DNA of 5,540 bases from RGIG3528 sp045598045 (GTDB lineage Bacteria > Bacillota > Clostridia > Lachnospirales > Lachnospiraceae), in NCBI GenBank assembly GCA_045598045.1, contig JAZLLG010000026.1, positions 1 through 5,540 of the forward strand. The letters are read 5' to 3'. Below the pieces are notes generated by a model. It made no database searches and was not told the origin of the DNA. It was given only the letters and a program-made list of their open reading frames with translations. A program made the translations under genes and the position numbers. Below are positions 1 to 5,165 of this stretch, in pieces (within the stretch, counting starts at the first letter, position 1; each line of letters starts with the position of its first letter).

Positions 1-41
1 CCCCGTCCCCCAGTATCATCATCCCCGTCCCCCGGTATCAT
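1..41. repeat. Two tandem copies of a 22-bp G/C-skewed repeat
   Basis: Positions 1-19 (CCCCGTCCCCCAGTATCAT) and 23-41 (CCCCGTCCCCCGGTATCAT) match at 18 of 19 bases, with period 22; a CAT triplet separates them. On the minus strand this reads as ATGATAC(C/T)GGGGGACGGGG, so the G-rich strand follows the regulator gene in its direction of transcription. The TGA stop of that gene (40-38) lies inside the second copy. More copies may lie beyond the left edge. Inference: a dispersed, REP-like element or a 3'-end structure. No function can be read from two copies alone. Confidence 0.75.
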
Positions 42-397
42 TTTTCAAGAAAATGCTTCTTAATTGCGTTGAAGGTTACATCGCTAATATCATGCTCGAT
101 TTTACAAGCGTCGTTTACCGCGGTTTCCTTGTCAACACCAAGCTCAATAAGGACAGAGGAAAGAAGTGTGTGACGTTCGTACATTTTGGAGGCTATTTCC
201 CTGCCTGAATCTGTCAGGCAAAGAGAGCCGTCACCATTGACTTCGATGTAGCCGCCGCTTTTCAGCAGACTGACGGCGCGGCTTACGCTTGGCTTCGAGT
301 AGCCCATATACTCGGCAACATCAAGAGAGCGAACTTTTTCGCTCGATTGTGAAAGAATCCATATGGTTTCAAGATACATTTCGCCTGATTCCTGCAT
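38..397 (-). CDS. DtxR/IdeR-family metal-dependent transcriptional repressor, iron-type ligand set
   Basis: This is a 119-aa cytoplasmic DNA-binding regulator of the DtxR/MntR family. It opens with the typical QESGEMYLETI helix. A winged helix-turn-helix follows (about residues 22-62, recognition part YSKPSVSRAVSLL), then the dimerisation and metal-binding domain to the end. There is no C-terminal SH3-like domain, as in short MntR-like members. The likely metal ligands are M7, H76, C98, E101 and H102. Met at position 7 and the CxxEH motif match the Met10/Cys102/Glu105/His106 set of DtxR; MntR has Asp and Glu at the equivalent places. This suggests Fe(II) rather than Mn(II) sensing. A longer reading frame from 427 exists, but the ATG at 397-395 has GGAGG 7 nt upstream and the longer start has none. 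The gene is divergent from the feo genes and faces their operators. The C-terminus ends inside the tandem repeat but is about normal length for the short form. Confidence 0.9.
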   Translation of the reverse strand: MQESGEMYLETIWILSQSSEKVRSLDVAEYMGYSKPSVSRAVSLLKSGGYIEVNGDGSLCLTDSGREIASKMYERHTLLSSVLIELGVDKETAVNDACKIEHDISDVTFNAIKKHFLEK

Positions 398-444
398 TGC
401 CAAACCTCCGACATAATAGCCAAACAATGTATTGATTAATCTAC

Positions 445-473
445 ATTATATCAGATTAAATGGTGCTTGACAA
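445..473 (-). promoter_or_regulatory. Sigma-A-type promoter for the DtxR-family gene
   Basis: On the minus strand TTGTCA (473-468) is followed after 17 nt by a perfect TATAAT (450-445). Transcription would start near 438 and leave about a 40-nt leader before the ATG at 397. The -35 box overlaps the -35 box of the divergent feo promoter (467-472), so the two promoters share these bases. The first iron-box inverted repeat begins 5 bp upstream of this -35. Confidence 0.75.
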
Positions 474-495
474 TCCGGTTAGCCTATGCTAACAT
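467..495 (+). promoter_or_regulatory. Sigma-A-type promoter for the feo genes, with extended -10
   Basis: A perfect TTGACA (467-472) is followed after 17 nt by TAACAT (490-495). This -10 matches the consensus at 4 of 6 bases and is preceded by TG one base upstream (487-488), an extended -10. The expected start is near 501-503. Almost the entire first inverted repeat (478-493) lies between and over these boxes, which is the standard geometry for repression by blocking RNA polymerase. Confidence 0.75.
478..493. promoter_or_regulatory. Iron-box operator 1 (DtxR-family site)
   Basis: GTTAGCCTATGCTAAC is a perfect inverted repeat, GTTAGC-N4-GCTAAC. Its arms resemble the known DtxR/IdeR box (TTAGGTTAGSCTAACCTAA), which has the same TTAG...CTAA halves. 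It covers the spacer and the start of the -10 of the feo promoter. Confidence 0.8.
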
Positions 496-502
496 AACGA
501 CG

Positions 503-518
503 GTTAGCGAAAGCTAAC
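503..518. promoter_or_regulatory. Iron-box operator 2 (DtxR-family site)
   Basis: GTTAGCGAAAGCTAAC has the same perfect GTTAGC-N4-GCTAAC arms as operator 1, with a different centre (GAAA instead of CTAT). It begins 25 bp after operator 1 and sits at the expected transcription start of feo. The arms are kept while the centre varies, which supports selection for protein binding. Confidence 0.78.
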
Positions 519-534
519 TGATTTGATGGGAAAA

Positions 535-554
535 CGGTTAGTCTATGCTAACCG
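535..554. promoter_or_regulatory. Iron-box operator 3 (DtxR-family site)
   Basis: CGGTTAGTCTATGCTAACCG has perfect 7-bp arms (CGGTTAG / CTAACCG) around a 6-bp centre and shares the TTAG...CTAA core of operators 1 and 2. It lies in the transcribed leader, 2 bp before the GAGG ribosome binding site of the Cys-rich peptide. As RNA it could form a stem next to that site, so it might act as DNA operator, RNA structure or both. Confidence 0.72.
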
Positions 555-567
555 ACGAGGTAACAGA

Positions 568-747
568 ATGATTATCTTTACAAAGGGTGATTTTGCTACA
601 ATCGCTGTTGTTATTGTTATTGCTCTTCTTGCGATTGCAAGCATCGTGTATATTTTCAAAAATCGTAAAAACGGAAAAAACGGCTGCAACGGATGTTGTT
701 CCTGTTGCAGCGGCTGTGGGACATGTTATAAAGACAGTCGAAAATAA
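568..747 (+). CDS. FeoB-associated Cys-rich membrane protein
   Basis: This is a 59-aa peptide with one strongly hydrophobic membrane segment (about residues 10-30, rich in Ile, Val, Ala and Leu). A basic stretch (KNRKNGK) comes next, then a short cytoplasmic-type tail with seven cysteines at 40, 43, 44, 46, 47, 50 and 53 (C-x2-CC-x-CC-x2-C-x2-C). This layout is that of the FeoB-associated Cys-rich membrane protein family, whose members sit beside feoB; the exact role is unknown, and iron or thiol handling at the transporter is only inferred. An in-frame ATG exists at 523, but GAGG lies 7 nt before the ATG at 568. Starting at 523 would also place operator 3 inside the coding region. The gene is first in the feo transcription unit, 35 bp ahead of feoB. 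In many clostridial loci this peptide comes after feoB. Confidence 0.85.
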   Translation: MIIFTKGDFATIAVVIVIALLAIASIVYIFKNRKNGKNGCNGCCSCCSGCGTCYKDSRK

Positions 748-782
748 AAATTGACGAAAACATTGATTTTACCGGAGGACTT

Positions 783-3125
783 ATGACACTTAAAGAGTTA
801 AAAATCGGAAGCAGTGCGGTGATTGATTCTGTCGGCGGAGAGGGAGCTTTACGCCAACATTTTCTTGATATGGGCCTGATTCCCGGTGTTGATGTTACGA
901 TGGTTAAGCATGCACCTATGGGCGACCCGGTTGAAGTTAAGATTCATGGTTATGAACTTACTCTTCGTCTTGCTGATGCGAATGAGATTGGGATTCATGA
1001 GATTGAAGATAACGAAAGAGCCGCGGATCCTGTTTTCAAGGAGCACAGATTTATTGAGCATCCCGGACATGGTGAGGGAGGAAAGTATCACGTTAAAGCC
1101 ACTGAAAATGCCGTTTCGGAAGATACAATACTTACCTTTGCACTTGCAGGAAATCAAAATTGCGGTAAAACGACCTTGTTTAACCAGCTTACGGGCTCGA
1201 ACCAGCATGTCGGTAATTTTCCCGGGGTTACCGTAGATAAAAAGAGCGGAGCTATTAAAGGCCTTGAAAAGACAGAAATTACCGACCTACCCGGTATATA
1301 TTCACTTTCTCCGTACACAAGTGAAGAAATTGTAACACGTGAATTTATTATCAACGAGAAACCGTACGGAATAATCAACATCGTTGATGCAACAAATATT
1401 GAAAGAAATCTTTATCTTACAATGCAGCTTATGGAGCTGGAAGTGCCTATGGTTTTGGCGCTCAATATGATGGATGAAGTACATAAAAACGGTGGTTCCA
1501 TTCGAGTAAATGATGTCGAGGCTGCTCTTGGAATTCCGGTTGTTCCTGTATCTGCTGCGAAGAATGAAGGAGTTGATGAGCTAATAAGCCATGCGGTGCA
1601 TGTAGCGAAGTATCAGGAACGTCCCGGACGTACTGATTTTTGTGACATCAACGATCATGGCGGGGCCGTCCACAGGGCGTTACATGGCATTATCCATCTT
1701 GTGGAAGACCATGCGAAAGCAGCCGGCATTCCGGTCAGATTTGCCGCTACCAAACTTGTGGAAGGCGACGAGAGAATACTTAACGCTCTTAAGCTTGATG
1801 AAAACGAGAGAGAAATGCTTGAGCATATTATCGTTCAAATGGAGCAGGAGCGTGGACTTGATCGTGCAGCAGCCATTGCCGATATGCGCTTTACATTCAT
1901 AAGTAAACTTGTTGAGCGTTCCGTAATTAAGCCGAAAGAGAGTAAGGAACACGAAAGAAGCGCAAAGATAGATAAGCTTCTCACAGGAAGGTTTACAGGC
2001 ATTCCGGCATTTATCATTATTATGTCACTAGTTTTCTGGCTTACCTTCGGTGTCATCGGGGCAGGCTTACAGAAACTTTTGGACATGGGAATAGACGCAC
2101 TCGGTGCACTTGTTGACAGGGGACTGACAGCGGTAAATATTAATGCTGCGGTGCATTCGCTTGTTATCGACGGAATATTTAACGGTGTCGGAAGCGTTTT
2201 GAGCTTTCTGCCTGTTATTGTAACACTTTTCTTTTTTATGTCACTCCTGGAGGATTCGGGTTACATTGCCAGAGTTGCATTTATCATGGATAAACTGTTA
2301 AGAAAAATCGGCCTTTCCGGACGAAGCATCGTTCCGATGCTTATAGGATTCGGCTGCTCGGTGCCTGCCGTTATGGCATCGAGAACCTTACCGTCCGAAA
2401 GAGACCGTAAGATGACCATTTTGTTAACTCCGTTTATGAGCTGCTCGGCAAAAATGCCTATATACGCGTTTTTTGCGCATGCATTTTTTCCGAATTATTC
2501 AGCTTTGGTTATGATTGGTCTATATTTTACAGGTATTATTTTAGGTGTTGTTTTTGCTTTATTTCTTAAGAAGACAAAGTTTAAAGGCGAAGCTGTTCCG
2601 TTTGTTATGGAACTGCCAAATTACAGGCTTCCCGGCTGGAAGAATACTATGCAGCTTCTCTGGGAAAAAGCAAAGGATTTTCTGCAAAAGGCGTTTACAT
2701 TAATCTTCGTTGCAACGATAATTATCTGGTGCCTCCAGACATTCAATCTGAGGCTTATGGTTGTTGAAAACTCCTCGGAATCGATTTTGGCTGGCATTGC
2801 AGGGCTCATTTCGCCTATATTTAAGCCGCTCGGCTTTGGAGATTGGAGAGTCTCCACGGCGCTTATTTCAGGTTTTATGGCCAAAGAAAGCGTTGTGTCC
2901 ACAATAACGGTTCTGTTTGGCTCAACAGAGGCGGTTCTTGCTGCTTTTGATGTTGCAACGGTTTTGCCGCTTCTTGTATTCTGTCTGCTTTACACACCTT
3001 GTATTGCGGCAATCGCCGCCGTAAAGCGTGAGCTTGGCCTTAAATGGGCTTTGGCAATGGTGGTTGGGCAGTGCTGCATAGCTTGGCTCGCGGCAGCCGT
3101 TGTAAGACTTATTTTAATCCTTTGA
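783..3125 (+). CDS. feoB: FeoA-FeoB fusion, ferrous iron transport protein B
   Basis: This 780-aa inner-membrane Fe(II) transporter carries its FeoA partner at the N-terminus. Residues 1-75 are a FeoA (SH3-like) domain with the typical LRQHFLDMGLIPG and VEVKIHGYELTLR stretches. A linker of about 40 residues rich in His, Glu and Gly follows. The G domain shows G1 GNQNCGKTT (123-131), G2 Thr150 in GNFPGVT, G3 DLPG (168-171), G4 NMMD (228-231) and G5 SAA (257-259). A helical GDI-like region leads to the membrane part from about 405 to the end. There the two Gate regions carry GCSVPA (524-529) and SCSAKMPIY (553-561), with the conserved Cys residues. FeoB alone is usually near 700-770 aa, so the transporter part here is complete. 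GGAGG lies 4 nt before the ATG. The gene follows the Cys-rich peptide and is under the three upstream operators. Its last 17 bp overlap the end of the convergent TetR gene. Confidence 0.97.
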   Translation: MTLKELKIGSSAVIDSVGGEGALRQHFLDMGLIPGVDVTMVKHAPMGDPVEVKIHGYELTLRLADANEIGIHEIEDNERAADPVFKEHRFIEHPGHGEGGKYHVKATENAVSEDTILTFALAGNQNCGKTTLFNQLTGSNQHVGNFPGVTVDKKSGAIKGLEKTEITDLPGIYSLSPYTSEEIVTREFIINEKPYGIINIVDATNIERNLYLTMQLMELEVPMVLALNMMDEVHKNGGSIRVNDVEAALGIPVVPVSAAKNEGVDELISHAVHVAKYQERPGRTDFCDINDHGGAVHRALHGIIHLVEDHAKAAGIPVRFAATKLVEGDERILNALKLDENEREMLEHIIVQMEQERGLDRAAAIADMRFTFISKLVERSVIKPKESKEHERSAKIDKLLTGRFTGIPAFIIIMSLVFWLTFGVIGAGLQKLLDMGIDALGALVDRGLTAVNINAAVHSLVIDGIFNGVGSVLSFLPVIVTLFFFMSLLEDSGYIARVAFIMDKLLRKIGLSGRSIVPMLIGFGCSVPAVMASRTLPSERDRKMTILLTPFMSCSAKMPIYAFFAHAFFPNYSALVMIGLYFTGIILGVVFALFLKKTKFKGEAVPFVMELPNYRLPGWKNTMQLLWEKAKDFLQKAFTLIFVATIIIWCLQTFNLRLMVVENSSESILAGIAGLISPIFKPLGFGDWRVSTALISGFMAKESVVSTITVLFGSTEAVLAAFDVATVLPLLVFCLLYTPCIAAIAAVKRELGLKWALAMVVGQCCIAWLAAAVVRLILIL

Positions 3126-3672
3126 ACATAAGGTCGCTGCAGATTCGTGCAATAAGGTGATGATCGGTTTTCATATCGTCAAGAATCCACTGGGTAAGGA
3201 TTGAGTAAAGGCAGCCTGCAAGGTAGACGTTGCGCATATAAAGCTCCTCGTCCTTTCCCTGATTCGCACGATCCAAACCAAGTATAAACTTGCGGAGAAT
3301 CATGTCTCCGAAGCCTGCATCGAGAAGAAGCTTGTAATCATCGGCGGCGGCGCGGGTCATTTCAAGAAGAAGAACCCAGGCATCCAAACCGTCCGTACCT
3401 GCATCAAACTGGCTTACAACGCATACAGTACGGAAAATGAAACGTTCAAGAAAATTGTCGAGTATTGCTTCTTTGGAATCATAATTACGATAATATGAAA
3501 TTCGTGAAACCTTTGCACGCTTAATGATTTCAGTGATGGTAATATCATCGAAAGGCTTTTCGCGCATAAGTAAGAGAAGAGCGGATTCAATGCCTTCGTG
3601 AACGGCATCATTTGCTTTTTTATTGGACATGTGACGCATGTCCTTTTTTGTTGGTTCGTTAATGGGTTTCAT
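3109..3672 (-). CDS. TetR/AcrR-family transcriptional regulator
   Basis: This 187-aa cytoplasmic regulator has a helix-turn-helix at about residues 43-72 with the typical TetR signature: ITEIIKRAKVSRISYYRNYDSKEAIL. The following helices form a ligand-binding and dimer domain that is poorly conserved, so the inducer cannot be predicted. The ATG at 3672 has a perfect GGAGG 7 nt upstream and is preferred over the in-frame upstream ATG at 3708. A second plausible start is Met15 (3630), preceded by AAAGGA at about 10 nt and matching where the conserved region begins (SNKKANDAVHEGIE). The stop at 3111-3109 lies within the feoB reading frame, so the two genes converge and overlap. Its target is unknown. 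The nearest candidates are its own gene and the divergent small-protein/GH5 genes. Iron control by it is not supported by the sequence. Confidence 0.9.
   Translation of the reverse strand: MKPINEPTKKDMRHMSNKKANDAVHEGIESALLLLMREKPFDDITITEIIKRAKVSRISYYRNYDSKEAILDNFLERFIFRTVCVVSQFDAGTDGLDAWVLLLEMTRAAADDYKLLLDAGFGDMILRKFILGLDRANQGKDEELYMRNVYLAGCLYSILTQWILDDMKTDHHLIARICSDLMFKGLK
3625..3643. repeat. 19-bp perfect dyad in the 5' end of the TetR gene
   Basis: GGACATGTGACGCATGTCC has perfect 7-bp arms (GGACATG / CATGTCC) around TGACG. It covers codons 10-16 of the regulator if the start is 3672, before the DNA-binding domain. If the start is 3630 it covers the ribosome binding site and start codon. 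Length and symmetry fit a TetR-family operator, so self-control is possible. An RNA hairpin that affects translation is the other reading. Confidence 0.5.
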
Positions 3673-3733
3673 ACAGTGACCTCCGGAGTAAGAACGCGAT
3701 GGGAACAAGGAAATTCAAGCAGAATGATTAGCA

Positions 3734-3761
3734 CTGATTCAGATGAAACAAATGTTACACT
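3734..3761 (+). promoter_or_regulatory. Weak candidate promoter for the small acidic protein
   Basis: TACACT (3756-3761) is preceded by TG one base upstream (3753-3754), an extended -10 arrangement, and CTGATT (3734-3739) lies 16 nt upstream as a poor -35 (3 of 6). A 12-bp dyad TTAC-acta-GTAA (3755-3766) overlaps the -10. This is the best match found in the region, but it is not strong. Confidence 0.3.
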
Positions 3762-3768
3762 AGTAAGA

Positions 3769-3827
3769 TATCACATCACCTGAAAAGTGCAAAGAGATGG
3801 GGAAAAATATCCCCACCCAATGTGATA
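3769..3827 (+). other. Nested inverted repeats in the leader before the small protein
   Basis: An outer 8-bp stem pairs TATCACAT (3769-3776) with ATGTGATA (3820-3827). Inside it, TGGGGA (3798-3803) pairs with TCCCCA (3810-3815) around AAAATA. No T-run follows, so this is not a usual terminator. The segment lies between the divergent TetR gene and the small protein, 51 bp before the latter's ATG. It may be a structured RNA leader, a pair of protein sites, or chance. No known riboswitch was recognised. Confidence 0.35.
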
Positions 3828-3878
3828 AGCTTGCAATGTAAACAACATAAATCAGCCGGTTCGCAAGGAGGAAACACT

Positions 3879-3986
3879 ATGAAAGGGTATGCAATTTCTG
3901 ACGGATATATGGGGTATGTAAACGGAGAATACAGGCTTTTCGCCACAGAAGACGATTACGAAGAATTCATGGAAGATGAAGAATAA
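3879..3986 (+). CDS. Small acidic protein of 35 residues, function unknown
   Basis: A short reading frame starts with ATG at 3879, preceded by AAGGAGG (3865-3871) at the ideal 7-nt distance, the best ribosome binding site in the window. The product has 35 residues, 11 of them acidic and only 2 basic. The first half (SDGYMGYVNGEYRLFAT) alternates aromatic and turn residues as in a beta-hairpin. The second half (EDDYEEFMEDEE) looks helical. There is no signal peptide, membrane segment or cysteine. The strong start signal and this patterned sequence argue for a translated gene, not a chance frame. It lies 98 bp before the GH5 gene on the same strand and is divergent from the TetR gene, so it may be a target of that regulator. 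I cannot assign a family or function. Confidence 0.65.
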   Translation: MKGYAISDGYMGYVNGEYRLFATEDDYEEFMEDEE

Positions 3987-4023
3987 GTTTTTTTCCTCAT
4001 ATATGTCATTTACAAAGCATGTA

Positions 4024-4032
4024 TGATATACT
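4024..4032 (+). promoter_or_regulatory. Extended -10 promoter for the GH5 gene
   Basis: TGATATACT holds a TATACT hexamer (4027-4032, 5 of 6 to consensus) with TG one base upstream. No good -35 lies at 16-18 nt; TTTACA (4009-4014) is too close, at 12 nt. An extended -10 can work without a -35. The start would fall near 4039, giving a leader of about 45 nt. Confidence 0.5.
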
Positions 4033-4041
4033 GTCACAGTA
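4029..4041. promoter_or_regulatory. 13-bp dyad over the GH5 promoter, candidate operator
   Basis: TACTGTCACAGTA is a perfect inverted repeat (TACTGT-C-ACAGTA) covering the end of the -10 box and the expected start site, a common place for a repressor site. A second, wider pair, CATGTATG (4018-4025) and CATACATG (4055-4062), encloses it. The protein that would bind is unknown. The dyad has no resemblance to the iron boxes. Confidence 0.4.
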
Positions 4042-4084
4042 GCTGTTAACCGTACATACATGATGTAACGTAAGGGGGAGAAAA

Positions 4085-5158
4085 ATGAGAGGAAGAATTG
4101 AAAAAATAACCGCAAAGGAAATTGCTTCGGAGATGAAAATCGGCTGGAATCTCGGTAATACGCTTGATGCGGTGGATATGAATCTCTCGTACAACGATGA
4201 TCCGATCAGGTTCGAGACATCCTGGCATAATGTCGTTACTACGCCAGAAATAATGAAAACGGTTGTTGATGCCGGATTTAATGTTATCCGTATTCCTGTT
4301 TCATGGGGACAGCATATGGATTTTGAACATGATTACAAGGTGAATGAAGCGTGGATGAACAAGGTAAAGGAAGTTGTCGACTACGCCTACAAGCTCGGGG
4401 CCTACGTTGTGCTTAACACTCATCACGATGCAATGTGGCTTAATACATACGAAGAAAACTATGAAAAAGGTGCAAAGGCTTTTGCAGCATTGTGGAGTCA
4501 GATTGCTGATGCTTTTGCGGATTATGACGAGCACCTTATCTTTGAGGGAATGAATGAACTTCGCTATCCCAAATCAGACATAGAGTGGATAGGGGACGAA
4601 CATGGATATGATGTTGTCAACCGCTACAATGAGCTTTTCGTAAGAACAATACGTGAAAGAGATGACGCAAATAAGTTCAGAATCCTCGTTATTTCGACAT
4701 ATTGCGGGGCTCAGCGCGATGCAGTGCTTAAGGATTATGCTGTCCCTCTCACAGACGGTAAAAAAGACGAGAAGCTTATGGTGGCAGTGCATTGCTACGA
4801 CCCGGAGCCGTTTGCTCTTCAGCAAAAAGGGACCGGTATTTGGACAGAAGCAGACAGCGCACCGATAGATGCTGTGTTCGAAAGAATAAGCAATTATCTC
4901 GCTCCTTTCGATATCCCTGTGCTTCTTGATGAATTTGCGGCTCTTAAGCGCAGCAATCCGGAGAATGACGAATGCCGTGTGGCATGGGCAAAGCATTTCT
5001 TAAACAAGGCAAAGGAAGGAAACGTCATTTGCTGCTGGTGGGACAACGGTAATTTGTTCCCGGACTGGGGCAGCATGGGCATTCTTGACAGACGCACACT
5101 TGAATGGAGATGGCCGGAGCTTGTGGATGCACTTACCAAGGCCGGTACGGAGAAATAG
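4085..5158 (+). CDS. Glycoside hydrolase family 5 beta-glycanase (cellulase-like), no signal peptide
   Basis: This is a 357-aa (beta/alpha)8-barrel enzyme of GH5, expected to cut beta-1,4-linked glucans or related glycans by a retaining mechanism. Family residues appear in order: KIGWNLGNTLDA (18-29), Arg69 in VIRIPVSW, His113-His114 in NTHHD, the acid/base Glu158 after Asn157 in FEGMNEL, His236 and Tyr238 in VHCYDP, the nucleophile Glu283 in LLDEFAA, and Trp319 in CWWDNG. All catalytic positions are present. The acid/base motif reads NEL where NEP is usual. The N-terminus (MRGRIEKITAKEIASEMKIG) is charged and enters the barrel at once; no secretion signal, carbohydrate-binding module, dockerin or anchor is seen. 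A cytoplasmic enzyme acting on imported oligosaccharides is therefore inferred. A GGGGGAG site (4074-4080) lies 4 nt before the ATG. A DUF523 gene follows after 7 bp. The exact substrate and subfamily cannot be read from sequence alone. Confidence 0.93.
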   Translation: MRGRIEKITAKEIASEMKIGWNLGNTLDAVDMNLSYNDDPIRFETSWHNVVTTPEIMKTVVDAGFNVIRIPVSWGQHMDFEHDYKVNEAWMNKVKEVVDYAYKLGAYVVLNTHHDAMWLNTYEENYEKGAKAFAALWSQIADAFADYDEHLIFEGMNELRYPKSDIEWIGDEHGYDVVNRYNELFVRTIRERDDANKFRILVISTYCGAQRDAVLKDYAVPLTDGKKDEKLMVAVHCYDPEPFALQQKGTGIWTEADSAPIDAVFERISNYLAPFDIPVLLDEFAALKRSNPENDECRVAWAKHFLNKAKEGNVICCWWDNGNLFPDWGSMGILDRRTLEWRWPELVDALTKAGTEK

Positions 5159-5165
5159 AGGAAGT

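Noticed and set aside
1..41. CRISPR array reading of the 22-bp tandem repeat
   Set aside because: Units abut with only three bases between them, so there are no spacers, and no cas gene is in the window.
523..567. Upstream ATG for the Cys-rich peptide adding 15 residues
   Set aside because: No ribosome binding site precedes it, and the added codons would be the third operator. The ATG at 568 has GAGG at 7 nt.
398..567. Riboswitch in the feo leader
   Set aside because: The leader is short and is taken up by DNA-type inverted repeats; no known metal riboswitch core was recognised.
849..2902. Several open frames of 60-120 codons on both strands inside the feoB gene
   Set aside because: They overlap a clear full-length transporter gene, lack good ribosome binding sites and show no family motifs; they are shadows of its codon pattern.
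3085..3133. Possible terminators at the feoB/TetR junction (GGCT/AGCC and CCTT/AAGG stems)
   Set aside because: Both are 4-bp stems without a following T-run on either strand.
3966..3994. Possible terminator after the small protein: TTCAT/ATGAA stem followed by seven T
   Set aside because: The stem has only 5 AT-rich pairs and is separated from the T-run by 7 nt, too weak to call.
3852..4228. Minus-strand open frames of 60-87 codons over the small-protein and GH5 start region
   Set aside because: Composition is unlike the real genes, there is no convincing start signal, and they oppose the well-supported small protein and GH5 gene.
4574..4996. A 140-codon minus-strand frame inside the GH5 gene
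   Set aside because: It lies fully within a gene with all catalytic residues in place. The product is rich in Cys, His and Ile with no recognisable domain.
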